Source: Luscinia megarhynchos (lineage: Eukaryota; Chordata; Aves; Passeriformes; Turdidae). Taken from it: a stretch of DNA of 64,000 nucleotides. The notes beneath the pieces were generated by a model. That model saw nothing but the letters and a program-made list of their open reading frames with translations. It was not told the DNA's origin and did not search any database. The stretch lies in the NCBI GenBank assembly GCA_034336665.1, contig CM067592.1, positions 36,149,889 through 36,213,888 of the forward strand, in the 5' to 3' direction. Shown in pieces: positions 27,340-40,000 of this stretch (positions are counted from its first letter, which is position 1; each line of letters opens with the position of its first letter). The position numbers and the translations under genes were made by a program.

Positions 27340-30205
27340 GTAAGGTTTATATTCAAACATGTGACAATTCAGGTGATACCTGCTGAAGGATGGAATGAAG
27401 GAGCATGTCCAGCTCTAGCTAACTATTAAGAGACTAAATAGAAATTTAATGTTGGGATTGCATTTATCTTCCAGTTATTTTCCAGTTACTTGTGGGAGTG
27501 CTTTTGGGGAATGGCAGTCATTTTTTTCTCAAGATTCTCATTTGCACTCTGTTTTTTTGAGTAAGAGTAATGCAAATTTTTTGAAGTAGCGTGAATTGGA
27601 ATACTGAAACACAAAGGCTTTCTTACTATCACTGATACAGAGAGTAAATTCATTCTATATGGATTATGAAAAAGACTTTGCATCTGTAATTTTATTATAT
27701 TTTCATTTCATGATTTGGTGTGTTGGAATTTGGTTGTAAATATTTTGTTGCTTGTTTAATTTTTCTTTAACACACTTAGCAGCAAAAGAAAACCTTGAAA
27801 TTGAAGATTTTTCTTAAAAGACTGTCAGGTTGGTTTTGCTCTTTGTTTTTTTAAAGATGTATGATTGTCTTTCCTTATTGAAATCATCTAGGTGGGGTAA
27901 TTTTGTTTTCTGGGTTCTTTATATTTTTTGTTTTTGTAGACTGTGTGCTGCTTAAATCCTTTCTGATGGAAACATTGAAAAAGGAGGGGCATATAAGCAG
28001 CTGCTGACCTCATAAATTGCTATCATTTCACAATAGGAAAGACCCATGTTTATTACAATCTTACGGTATTTGCTTTCCTATATTCATGATGGTGCACACT
28101 GCCTACAGCTTCTAGGTCTGTATAAGGTGTGGAAAGTACTCTCCAAAACTCTTCCTGCAGTGAGGAGGAGACAGGACCTCTCGGGTCTCACAGTTTTTAT
28201 ATTTTCTTTCTGAAGTTCATTATATCAGGCTTGTACAGAATTTAAGTAGTCTGTCTTTCATTCCAGTTTTCATAAGTAAGAGCTCTGCAGAGCTCTAGTT
28301 GTATTTTTAAAATTTTCTCCAATCTCTAAAAATCCCCAAAGGCATCAAGGCATCAGTCATCATCGAGACCAAGAAATTAAAACAGTTTGGGGAACCTCTG
28401 CCAAGTAGTGCTCTTTTTAAAATTTTTTGAAAAATTTAAATTCTAGGAGCCAAAATAAATGTGGGACTTTGTTCAAAAAGTGAGATCACCTAATTTTTTT
28501 AACCCTCCTGTCTTTGAAATGCCGTGGTCAGTTTGCTTCAAGTTTTCCATGAGTATTCCATCCTGGCATAACTTCATCGTGCTATTGTAGAGGGTCTTAC
28601 AATAAGGCTGGAGCACATGGAGCACAGCAGTCTTTCTAGTATCAGAAGAGAATGAGCCTTTCAGACCATATTTGCTATTCCCAGCTATCCTTTTCTATGA
28701 GTTGCTTTTGGTTTCTTTTCTTTCACTTCCATATCCCAGTTTTGCCTTCATTTTCTTCATCTTGTATCCTTATTTTCACTGTTTTCTCTCACATGTTTTA
28801 AAAGAGGGTTAAGGTTAAAACTAGGCTCTGGTTCTGCAGAGCTAACCTTTATGTCCTGAGTTTCTGTTGATGGATAGATTGACTGATGTTTAGATTTTTC
28901 CTCCTGTAGATTTCAGCCCTGAGTCTGTGTTTCAGCCCCTCTGCTTCCAGTCCAGCTCTGAGCACTGCTAAGAATTGCAAAATAGGAAAATATGTTACTT
29001 TTCCACCTGCCTCCTCAGTCACACTGAGATCCAAGGGACATTAAGCTCAAGTGGAGTTAGGTTGTCATCTCAAGGTTCAAAATTCTGTTTGCACAGGACT
29101 CTATGCAGGAGTGTTCCCACATATTCCTGTTTACTGCCACCTAAAGTTGTTGTGGTTTTACAATTATACTGGGTTACTTGTTTCTGTTGTCTGTAGCACT
29201 GACAGTGTACCTCAAAAGCAGTTTTCAAAATTATCATAATTATTTATTTTTTGAGTGTGTTTTGGTTCCTTTCCAGTTTAACAAAATAACCTAACTCTTC
29301 ATGAAAAATTCAAGTATGGAAATAATAATTGGAGACCATATGAAGGGCCTGATTTATTAGCATCAGAAAAACAATTAGCTTTGCTAGTGCTTTTTGTGGG
29401 AGGTGTGTAATTCTGCCATATTTGCTTAACCAGTGTTACATAGCTGCATAGTCAGTATGTCATTTAAGGCTGTAGATAGACACAGGGCTTTCCAAAAATC
29501 ATAAGAATCAAAAGTTAAAAAAAAAACATTATTACCTTAATTTGCTTGTTCTTAAACACATAAAATAATACTTAGGCCAAAGCTTAAGTAGTAGAAGGAA
29601 TACAGTTTCTTGTGGAAGGTTTCCTGAGAAAATAAAGCTTTCAAGAGAAATTTGGTTAAAAAGGAGATAGAAAACATGTCAAGATACAGTAGGCCTCAGA
29701 AGGCAGCCGTGGAAAAGATGTCAAGCATAAATTTAAAGGATAGAGAGAAAAGGATGAGTAAAGCAAGGATTGAACAGAATATAGGCAGGAAGAAAATGTT
29801 CTAGAGAGCAAGCAGAGATGGACCATAGAAATCAGTCATGAAGTAGGAGAGAGGGATGAGCAAGGGTATATGATTAGAGGAAAACATTTATGTAGAGGGG
29901 ATAAAGTGGTAAAAAAAAGGCAGAGACTGAAAGTGACAGGGAAGAAACATGGTTGAGTGCAATGTTTGTAGCAGGACTTTGCAGCTTTGAATCCACTGCC
30001 AGTGACACTGTTCAAATTGGTACTATATGTGTTTTATGTCTGTTTGGATAGGACTCTAAAATAAGGCTTTGATTAATTGTGGATAGATACAGCTAAAAGG
30101 AATGGAAAATGAAAAATTCCATTAAGCTGTGACCAGTAATTCCCTCCCTCTTCTTTGTTCTTAATGCTGTTGTTGACACATATGTATTTTTCTGATCATT
30201 TTTAG
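27340..30205 (+). other. NTRK2: intron inside Ig domain 1
   Basis: A 2.9-kb intron with no recognisable transposon or gene. From about 29640 to 29960 the + strand is strongly purine-rich, with many GAGA and GGAA words. It ends at the acceptor CATTTTTAG. Confidence 0.85.
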
Positions 30206-30338
30206 AGTGATACAAATAAGAACCCTGCCTCTCTCACCATCAAGAATGTTTCATCAATGGACAGTGGACTGGAGATTTCCTGTGTAGCAGAGAACATTGT
30301 GGGAGAGGACCAAGTCTCTGCTGAGCTTACAGTATTCT
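30206..30338 (+). CDS. NTRK2: TrkB exon: Ig domain 1, second half
   Basis: A 133-nt exon of 44 full codons plus one base, from [10 protein letters not shown] to AELTVF. It completes Ig domain 1. The DSG-x-x-I-S-C-V-A-E-N segment holds the second Ig cysteine (exon residue 26), which pairs with the one in the previous exon. The sequon is N14-V-S. Position 23 is Glu, in DSGLEISC, where chicken has Trp and mammals Gln as I recall them, so this site varies. The donor is GTACGT. The split final codon, T plus TT, makes Phe with the next exon. Confidence 0.96.
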
Positions 30339-31786
30339 GTACGTATGTGGGCCTCCAGACAGACCTGGAGGCCAAGCTGCATGGCAGGAGCCAATGGGTT
30401 TTGGGTGTTTTTTGGGCTGTCGGGCTGTTGAAATGAAAACCCTTAAGGACTGTGAACCATCTACTGCAGTTAATGCTAGGAATGCTAGGCCCAGTCAGCC
30501 ATTGTTGCATTTATTTTTTTCAGCTCTGAATTATGCAAAAAATGTATTTCTGAGTGATTTGTATTCCATTTAAAAGAATCTGTAAGTAAAGGTCTGAAAT
30601 CCTGAATGCTGAATGGCACTGTCAGTGTGGGAAGCTTTGTAATGGTGTGTATTTTCATGCAGTGTCTTAGGAATTGCAAAGTGTGAATGCATCAAAAGGC
30701 TAGTAGAATTATACTACCGTGATACTACACCACACGTTTTAAGTTCTTACTACCTAAAACTACAGCTGCTTTATTCAATGTTTGCATGGCCAGATGTAAA
30801 TCTATTTGTCGTAGGTTTGAATAGTACATTTATTTGTCAGGGCCAAGGAAGGGAGAAGTTGCATATAGTGTAGAGAAGCACTGGTTTCTTAGATTTAAGC
30901 TCCAGGCTGAATTAATTTTACATGAACTATAGAGCATGTTTTCACAAGTTACAACCCTCTGTTTAATTGAAGATGGGAATCGAACACTTCATAGATGGCA
31001 AAATCTGCTCAGCACGTGCTTATGACAAAGTAAACCAGAAAAAAAACCACTGTGGATGTAAGTTTGTAGGTTGAAACTGGATATGTGATAACTATAAGAA
31101 CGAACATAAACTAGCAATATTTGAAGAGTGTAAATCAGATTCTGAGCTTAGCACTGGTATGAGTGATAAAAGTGAGTGTAACTAGAAGAAATTGGATGTA
31201 GTTAAGAATATAAATGAAGATAATCGGCAAGGTGTTGGAATAATCTCTTGAGGGAAACAGGTCTGTAAACTTGAGGCATTTAGCAGGTTTGAACAAGGAT
31301 GAGAATATTCTTCCTTGACAGAAGAATCTAGAGAATTAAGTAATCTGTTTTGTCTTTGATTCTGTTAAGAAAATAATCTGTAAATTTGGATTCCTAGCTG
31401 AATGCCTTTCCATTTTTCAGCAGAGTAAAGCTAAAATGTCTCTCTCCTCATTCTAAGTGATCCAGTAACTGAAGTTCCTACACCTTACATGTTTTAAGTG
31501 ATTTAACACATTTTCAGTCTTTGAAACTAGTTTATTTCTTTCTAAAGAGCTGCTTCAGTTCAGTTCAGCATAATACTCTAGGCAGAGCAGGTATGTTCCT
31601 GTGTGAGTATCCTTCAAGTAGGTACCATTCCATCTAGTAACAAACTTTTGTACTGGTGAATGAGAAGTACTTCCATGAGAACTTGGGCGGGAGGGAGGGA
31701 GGGAGGGAGGGAGAAAAGGAGAGAGTGAAGGGAGGAAGAACATGCTCAGAATATTCTGATGTTCTTCACTGTTTTTTCCAATATAG
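30339..31786 (+). other. NTRK2: intron between Ig1 and Ig2 exons
   Basis: A 1.45-kb intron. Its one notable element is the purine tract at 31685-31740, very close to its 3' end. The rest is plain AT-rich sequence. Confidence 0.85.
31685..31740 (+). repeat. GGGA purine tract near a 3' splice site
   Basis: An unbroken run of GGGA units grades into GA-rich sequence. The + strand is almost entirely purine for about 55 nt, and the tract ends only 46 nt before the Ig2 exon. The transcript would carry several GGG runs spaced by one A, a pattern able to form a G-quadruplex. The branch site and pyrimidine tract must be squeezed into 31745-31786. Confidence 0.85.
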
Positions 31787-32086
31787 TTGCACCAAATATC
31801 ACATTTATCGAGTCTCCGACCCCTGACCACCACTGGTGCATTCCATTCACTGTGAAAGGGAACCCTAAGCCCACATTGCAGTGGTTCTATGAAGGAGCTG
31901 TACTGAATGAGTCTGAATACATCTGTACTAAAATACACGTTATCAATCAAAGTGAATACCATGGCTGCCTTCAGCTGGACAATCCTACACACCTGAATAA
32001 TGGTGCTTATACCTTACTGGCAAAGAATGATTATGGAGAGGATGAAAAACGGGTTGATGCTCATTTCATGTCAGTGCCTGGAGATG
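31787..32086 (+). CDS. NTRK2: TrkB exon: Ig domain 2, neurotrophin-binding
   Basis: A 300-nt exon of 99 full codons with split codons at both ends, from [10 protein letters not shown] to HFMSVPGD. It encodes the whole second Ig domain (d5), the main BDNF and NT-4/5 contact surface in TrkB. Cys17 (in HHWCIPF) and Cys60 (in HGCLQL) are 43 residues apart, exactly matching the human Cys302-Cys345 disulphide, so exon residue 1 aligns with human 286. A third cysteine is at position 46 (YICTK). Sequons are N3-I-T, N40-E-S and N53-Q-S. The segment is the best conserved in the window. The acceptor is CCAATATAG and the donor a strong GTGAGT. Confidence 0.97.
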
Positions 32087-35000
32087 GTGAGTATAGTTGT
32101 TGTTTTTTTTTTTAATCCTAATAATTGCAAATTTATGAAAGTGGTGAGATAGTGCTTTTGGCCTGTTTAACTATTATGAAGAAAGGGGTTTTTAGAGCTT
32201 TTTTTCCCTCTGAATGAATGTCTTCAATATTACTTGTAAAATAAAGTTTTTCTTGAGCATTTTCTTCTTGTTTATTGCCTCTGAAGGAAGGTCATGCTGG
32301 TGCTCTGTAAATCTTTCCTTTGAGTAACCATCCTCCCTGCCAGCCAAGGCTAATGAAAAGTTGCTATTTCTGAAGTTTTTCCAAGTCTCAGATCTTATCC
32401 TGAAAAGCACTGAGTGCCAGTTCAGCCCGTCTGTAGCTTGCTGTCCTGCATATGAATGGAACTAGGCAGGGTGTTCAAGGATATGGAGGATGCTTGTGAG
32501 GCATCTAGTGCCTTGTTGCAAAATTGATAGTGCAGTCAAGTGAGTTCATGATAATATGTTAATTTTAGGACACCAGAAAGAACTGGGGAGAAAACAAGTA
32601 ACCCAGAGGCAGGATGGATAAAGTCTTTAGGTCTCAGATCTCAACAGGCATTTTTGGTGTCCAGCTGCCATTTGTCTAGGTGATGGCTTGGCACCTACAT
32701 TGCTAGGAGTGTCAGTGTTCAAGGTAGTTGCACCTTCAGTAGCTCTCAAGATTCCCCCTTACCCTTTCTAAATACTGTGTGGGGAGGCTCAAGGTGGACT
32801 AGCTCACTGAATTGCAGGGACTACTGTAAGTAATTGATGCTCACTGTGGTTTGATCTTTTCCCACATCTTCAAAACCATATATGAAATGGCTCTACTAAC
32901 AGTCACTCTACATGCAAGCATACTGGAGCACGTGGAAAAAATCTCTGAGTGGACTTTACACATTTGGAGTAGAAATAGAAATTGTGATCTTGTGCAGATA
33001 ATTGCATAGTCGTACCTCAAAATATGAGACTATACGTATCTTTGGCTTTTTTGACCATGTGATATAAATAGTTGCCTCCTTTTTCTTTAAACAGCAGTGC
33101 TTTTTTATGTTATCTGATGGAAACGAAAGAGGTGAATACTGAAATTATCTTCCTACATCTCAGGCCACTGACCATAAAAATATGGTCAGTATTTCACTTT
33201 TTCCCTTTCAGCTCAGTTTGCTGTAGGGAGAGAGATGATAGGTCTTTTGCTTTCACATCCTTAGGAGAAGATGAAGAGCTGACAAAACCAGGCTTTATTT
33301 TCTCCTGCTGTGCTCACTGCTCCTCTCTTTTTTCTCTGGAGCTCTTCCTTAAAGTGACTCATTACAGAAATATGCCATGGTTTCAGCTACTGGTGTCCCC
33401 TAATACTGCATTTTAGTTGTTCTGCAAAACAGTTCACATCAGGGGTATTCTGTGCACAGTGGAAATTCTCTTACACCCTGATTATTTAATATTAACCCAG
33501 CTTCATTTTCTAAGAGTACCAGCTACCCTAATACATTAGGTGATTTTATCTTTTTTTTGGGCGTTTGATCCAAATCCGCTTTCCTGTCCTGTTTTTCCTT
33601 TATGCTTCTGTCCACAGTAAATAGAACTGTAGCTATCTCCTTTTTAGAAAGAAAACATGATTTATTTGTTCCATCCCTTTTATATTCCTATAGAATGCAA
33701 GTCTACCAATATAAACTGTGCTGTGTTCTTTAAGAATTTCCCCAGATCTGTCGTGAAGTAAGCCTCACAAAAAGAGTATAGAGGAAATGGGACTGTGTAT
33801 AGACAGGATGTAGCTGCATTAGAAATTAGTTCATGCATAGTGGATGGCACCAAACCAGTCTTAAAAATTAACAACAAGGGAAATGGCTTATCTACTTAGC
33901 CTTCTCAATACTGTTTTTAGTTTCCTCCTGCAAGAATCATGGAACTGAGCTTTAGAAAGCATCACAACATTGTTGTCTCCTCCCCTGAAGCTCAGATAAA
34001 GGGAAATGCATCGTATCACAATTTTTGTTCTATACTATTGCTATTTAAAGCACTGTCAGCTTTCTCAAATCCTTAAAAGGCTTTTTCAGTGCTGTTCTTA
34101 CTGTGTAGTTTCTTTTCTGGCCCACATATTGTACACTGAAGCATTAAGGCCCACACCCTGGTATTATATTCATTTTCATGTCTCCATGGCTGAATTAAAT
34201 ATCAGTCCTGATGTTTCATGGGGTGGGGTACACTCACTGAGATTTAAATTGATTCTCTGGTTATTGCATCACTTCAGCAAATGTTCTGAAGATTGACGAA
34301 AAAAAACAAAAAACAAATAAATCAGTCAACAAACCAACCAAAAAAAAACTTAAAAATCCCCTCACCTTTAATCTATATGTTCACCCAAAGTAAATATTAT
34401 AAGTCTGAAGCATGTTCTATATCAATAGTGTAATAGTTCACTTTCAGAGTTGGATCAAACATGATGAAGATGTAATTTGTGCTAAGATGCTCATAACTTT
34501 CAGCATGCTTCTTGAAGGACTGTTCTTCACAGGTCTGAGAATGCAGGCATAAAAGAGAGGAAACCATTGGGATTTTGATTGTGCTAATGATGGTTAATGT
34601 TGTAAAGTAAGAATTTGCTTTAAATGTGAAGACATGAAAGAACAAATTTCATGTTTTACTAGCTGAATTTTTACCTATCTTAAGTCTGCTAAAGTTTTTT
34701 ATTTCCAATTCTTGCTGAGAGTGCCTTGATTATTTGAGACTAACTGCTGTGAAGATTAAGCAAGAAATGGTCATGGTTTATTCTGGAGGCTGTTCTCATA
34801 GTTGATCCAAAATGGCTAATGAAGATGGGAGAGATTTTTACTAGTAATAGATATTTTTAATTAAGCATATTCATCTACTAGCTCTCTACGTTAAAATTCA
34901 GCGGAAGGAGTCCAAGTCCCATATATCTTGCCAAAGTAAAACAATATGCTACGTATGCCTTAGAAGCAGCATATTGCTTGTGCAGCATAAGATGTCTTTT

Positions 35001-35369
35001 GCAGAGATATGTTTCTGGATTGAGTCTTTTGCTGCTGCTTTAATTTGAAAATGCCAAATTTATAAAGAAAGAAACAAACAATCCAAGTGTAGTTGATGTA
35101 GTTTATAAAGATGAGTGAATAGGTTAAGGCTTTTGATCAACAACCTCTTCTAGTGGGGGCCAAAACAATGGTGCAGTTCTGTACCTGGCCTAGAAAGTAT
35201 TGTGTGAGAACGTGCAAAAGGACTGCGATGAAGTTTAATGTTAAAATAACTTCAACTGATGATTAAGTGGGTATGTTTTTGCATGCTAAACAGAAAAAGT
35301 AATTCTAAACAGAAATTTGGGAGTTGTCCACCATCTTGATTTTTGTAGTTTCATTTGAAGTGCTTAGCT

Positions 35370-35423
35370 ATATAAAAGATATAAAAAGATATAAAGATAT
35401 AAAAAAAAAGATATAAAAGATTT
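35370..35423. repeat. GATATAAAA simple repeat
   Basis: Degenerate tandem copies of GATATAAAA, interrupted by a poly-A run. A low-complexity tract of no evident function. Confidence 0.75.
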
Positions 35424-36640
35424 GAATGGAATTGATGACTTCTTGTTTCATATGTCCAGGAAGATTTAAGGGTTATATTCACCTTCATAGTTTATCCCAA
35501 TTCCAGTAAATAGAAACAAAAATGCTGATGTTTAACTCATAAATAAGGGACTGGGAGTTATTTTGTTGTTTGGGGTTTAATTTCCACTTCAGATTACAGA
35601 ATATGAGTTAGAAATACTACTTTTCAGCAGCTGGATGTTCTACACTTGGAAAACTGAATTCATAAACTTTTGTGGACAAAGAGCTCTGGTCAGATTACTT
35701 GATAGTCAGGCTTTCTTTACTGGTTATTTATTTCTGCCGATTGACATGACAGCTCTCATGGGATCTATTGATATATATCCCTAGATACTGAAATATCGTC
35801 AAGGGCATTTTAAAATATGCCTAATTTTCTGCTGCCATTCTACAAATAGGTTGCAACTGGTATTTTCAGCACAGGTTCTTGTGCTGTTAAAAACAGTGTT
35901 CTGCTCTTACTTCACTGTGTCATTATGCTCATGCAATGCTAGTGGTATGGATTTACTGTATAGTAGTATAAACAGAATTACGTTTATTGAAGCTGGATTC
36001 ATCTTCTGAGATTTTAATTATTTGCTAATTTTATTTCCAAACTTGCAAAAATAGAGAGAAAAAATATGGAGGGATAACTATAAGCCTACTGCTTACGCTG
36101 TGCTAGAGTACATTGTAGATCAGAATGAGTATGTTCAAACACAAATATCTTGCAAAACACAGTTTAACAGTTCACTAATTTCTGTGGCTATTCTGTGCAT
36201 TTTACTCAAATACGTGATAAACCTTATAGACATGCAGTAAGTTATTAGAAAATGCTGCAAACAGGAGCTAGTAAAATTTAGAGAAGTGTAGACTAGACAG
36301 GTATTCATTTGCTAGTGCAAAGTGTGGTTTCTAAGAATCTGACTCTTTCAGTAAGTGTTCTGCCTGTGACCAGCTGTGCAGCTGGCTTCTTGGAAGCATT
36401 CTTTTACAGAGTGAACCAAGTGGTTCTGCTTAGATAATTTCTACCTGTAGCCCTTAACTTGCCAGCTCACAGCTTAAAATGATTTGCTTGCACAATAATG
36501 CAATAGCATTTTTTTTTTTTTAATCAGGTAAAAATCAGTGATTGTTAAAGCTCTGTTAAATCTGCTTCCACCTGAATTCAGGGAAAATAATTTTACTTGT
36601 CATTTTTCAACAGGAATAGATACTGTTGCACTTATTCCAC

Positions 36641-36751
36641 AGACACACATACAGATATATATATGTGTGTATATATACATATATGTGTGTATATATATAT
36701 GTGTGTGTATATATGTATATATGTATATATGTATATATATATGTATACATA
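36641..36751. repeat. alternating TG/TA dinucleotide tract
   Basis: About 110 nt of alternating purine-pyrimidine steps mixing TATATA, TGTGTG and TATGTATA, opening with a short ACACACA. Such tracts can adopt Z-DNA or cruciform structure and vary in length. It ends about 300 nt upstream of the 33-nt microexon. Confidence 0.9.
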
Positions 36752-37049
36752 AATAGTGGAAGGCAGGATTTTGCACAGAGTTAGTGCCATGTGCACACAT
36801 GAAGCACACATCAATATTAACCTTTGTGATAACTCTAAGATGCTTGTAAATGTAATTAATAAACTGTTATTATTGTTGTTGATTTGCATTTATCATTTGC
36901 ATTTTTCTAAGTAGATACTTAGAATTGGTATGGCAAAAAAAGTAAACTCTTAAAACTACTCCTAGAGAAACTTTTATTATTCCAGCATTTGCAATTTATT
37001 TACAAAGCTTTTCTTCCTTTTTTTTTTTCTCTCTCTTTTCCATGTACAG

Positions 37050-37082
37050 GTAGTGGCCCAATTTTGGATCCAGACGTTTATG
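37050..37082 (+). CDS. NTRK2: TrkB juxtamembrane microexon (11 residues)
   Basis: A 33-nt exon with acceptor CATGTACAG and an unusual donor, GTATAT. It enters and leaves in the same phase, so inclusion or skipping preserves the frame. Joined to its neighbours it encodes SGPILDPDVY with split codons either side, in the stalk between Ig2 and the membrane. The same segment occurs in chicken TrkB with minor change; mammals have a different short insert here. From memory, a chicken TrkB splice form lacking 11 residues at this place was described with narrower preference for BDNF. The weak donor and tiny size fit a regulated cassette exon. The call rests on phase, flanking signals and the match to chicken. 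Confidence 0.92.
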
Positions 37083-40000
37083 GTATATATTTGATTTTCT
37101 TTTCTTTTAATAATAGAAATGGAGGAACTGAACATTTAAAGTTCAAATATTAGGCTCAGTTAAATTGAAATGTCAAATAGAATAATACAGCTCTAAAAAA
37201 TACTTTGTGGTTTTGGTTCTCCTGTCTTATATTTAACATATGTGATGACAATATGATGTTTTCCTTACCATGCTGCTTTTGATTCACATTAGGTGAAGCA
37301 TAAATCCACTGCTGCAAATGGGTGCAGTTGATCCTGTAGGATGACAGCTGTGTGATGTATTCACAGACATGAGATTTTGTGAAGCTTTTGGAGGCATTTC
37401 TTGGAGGAAAGAGAGTTTGTGATTTCTCTTTATACAACTTAATTTATTTTTTCAGGGATGATTCCATACTTGTTTTGCCTCCAAAAATGTACCCCTAAAT
37501 CCCACTTAGAAATGAAGTTGGCACAAGTAAGTTTTCCTGTAGGCAATTTATTTTGCTCTGTCCGCTCATTTGTACCTTTCCTTAATCTCTCTTGCATAAG
37601 CAGACCATCAATTCAGTGGTAGCTGAGTGTGTGCCAGGAGATTTTGATGGCACAGTGTTCACATTAGTTTCTTAGTTAGGCAAAATGTACCAAGTGAAAG
37701 CCAGTGTGCACTAAAATAGAAGCTGCAGAATGAAAAGCAACTGTCTGGTTTTTAAAAATATTTCTGGAATACTTCTGGTGAGTAGAAAAGATCATCTTAC
37801 CCACCATACACCAACAGCTTGAAGCTGGATCCTGTTCAGAGTACTTTTTGTTTGGATGAAATAGCCCATGACTCAGGTTACCTAAAGCTGATCTAAATGT
37901 TGTTGCTTTGATTCCATTCCACATCATTAAACTTTAGCAAATGTGCAATTGAAGCATCAGTTTGACTTCAAATGCTTAGAAACTCCTAATGATAGCTTCC
38001 CCTCCCTCTCCCTCCAAAATCTTTATTTTGGGGGAGAAGGAGAAGGGAGGTTTGGGAATGGGAAAGTGGCCATGGTTTGCACAGTTTCTTCATGTGTTGT
38101 GTTATATGAGCTGTATGCATGAAGATTTTGATTCTGACCTTTTTATCAAGGTCCTGATGCGTGCGTATGGCTTTAGCCACATAGTCCTGTGCTTTGACTG
38201 TCTTGGGTGGGTTTTTGCCGTGGTGTGTGCTTCGAGTTTTGCTAGCAGATCACAGCCTGTAAGACCTAGTCTTGGTGAAGGCAGCCATCCTTTTTATTCC
38301 TGTCTGTCCTTTCTGCTGTTTGAAACTGCTGTCCTCGTGATGTGAAGCGATTTCCAAATGTTTTTGTTAAGTATTTTAAACATACAACAGAATCAGAAGA
38401 TATGATGAGGTGACATCAGACTGCATGGCATTGAGTTTGCCCCTGCCTGCAAGGGCACTGCTTGCTGCAAGCTCGGAGCAGTTGCTTTGTGCCCTAGCTC
38501 ACCTCTGTGGACCTCTGGAAATTAACTGAGAGAAATAAACCGACTCACATGGGTCTGAACAGGACACTGAGTGCAAAGCCAGCTCTTTTGGCTCTGAGTT
38601 TTTATTTTCATGCCATGATGCCTCTTCTAATATGGTTGTGATCATGAGAGAGACAGCCTGCCCGTATCTGCCAGACCCCAGAATGACTGTGCAGAGTGTC
38701 CCCCCAGTGCTGACGTGGCTGTGCTCTTGTGTTTTTCCCATGCACCTTGCTCGTGAAATGGCTGTAAAATACTTGCCAGCATCAGCTGCTAATCACCGCA
38801 GCTGTTATTAGTCACTGGTGGCTGCATGAGGTACAGAGCACCAGAGAACCTGGCCCTAAAGCAATATGAGCCTTATCTAGCATGAGTCAAAAGGCGTGAC
38901 CCTGTCTGTAGGAGTGCTCAGTGTCTATGTCAGGATTTCACAGTGAAATGAACAGGAATTTGTTTAATTCAAATCGTCCGGCTTGGGCTGGATTGCTGTC
39001 GCCTGTATTTTCCTTGCATGATCCACCCATTTCGAAGGGCTTTGAAGATCTGGCAATACCTCAAATGCAAATGATTTGCAGTTAGAAAGCAAGCAATGTC
39101 AGCAAACCAGCAGTGTATCAATGCAGTCTCCCTTAGTTCTTGCCCATTTTAATATAGAAGTGCAGAGGATTCACAGACCAGACCCGTGGCTCTCATTAGC
39201 CCTCCAGGGTGTGATTTCCAGTAGTCAGAACAGGCCTGAGCATAAACAGAACTACAAATAGCACCAGCTATTATTTACAAGTGAAATTGGGAGCAAAAAA
39301 TTTCCTTCTTAAAAGTTTGTTTTACAAATCAGAGCAGTAAATGCTCTAAATATTTGTTTTATACTTTAGTCTTATAGAACAATAATAAATATATGGTGGG
39401 CCAAAACCATATTTGTAGAAGTTTTCCCAGCTAATTGTAAAGAAGGCCCAATTTTTTTAGGCTGAAGTACTTGTTATAAAGCAGACTTTGCCTGCAAATG
39501 ATGAAGCCTCCTCCTCTGCTCTGGCAAAGGATGTACTAGCACTGACAGATGATCAGCACAGAGCCTTGTCCAAAAATCCAGGCTGCTTTTGCAGGTGAGC
39601 CATTCAGGCAGCTATTGTGCTACCTGGATGAGCAAGGAATGCTGTTCATCCTCTTGTTGCTGCTGCTCTAACCTTGCATGGTAAGCTATGACTACACAGA
39701 TGCAGTGCAGAGTTGGAGAATTCAAATAGTTAAAGATCAGGAATTTTTTTTTTTTCTCTTGAAACTCTATATTTAATACATATTTTGTAGAGTCCTGTCC
39801 TTTGGCATGCACAGTTTGGAGCCCAAATAGACTATGTGAGTTGTTTAGACATCCTGACTGTGCTGACTGTAGCATTGGTGCCAGAGGTAGCTGACAGCTT
39901 CCTGTACCAAAAAAAAAATCTGCAGCCTGCAAGTACTTTGCAGAAAGCAAATGTGTCCTTGCATGCCTGAAGATCAAAAGCCCAGTGCAACTTCTTACTA

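Larger units (their letters stand above)
32087..37049 (+). other. NTRK2: intron upstream of the juxtamembrane microexon
   Basis: A 5-kb intron. It holds an A-rich ATATAAAAG tract around 35370-35423 and a long TG/TA alternating tract at 36641-36751. A pyrimidine-rich run at 37009-37041 precedes the microexon acceptor. No transposon or other exon was recognised. Confidence 0.85.
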
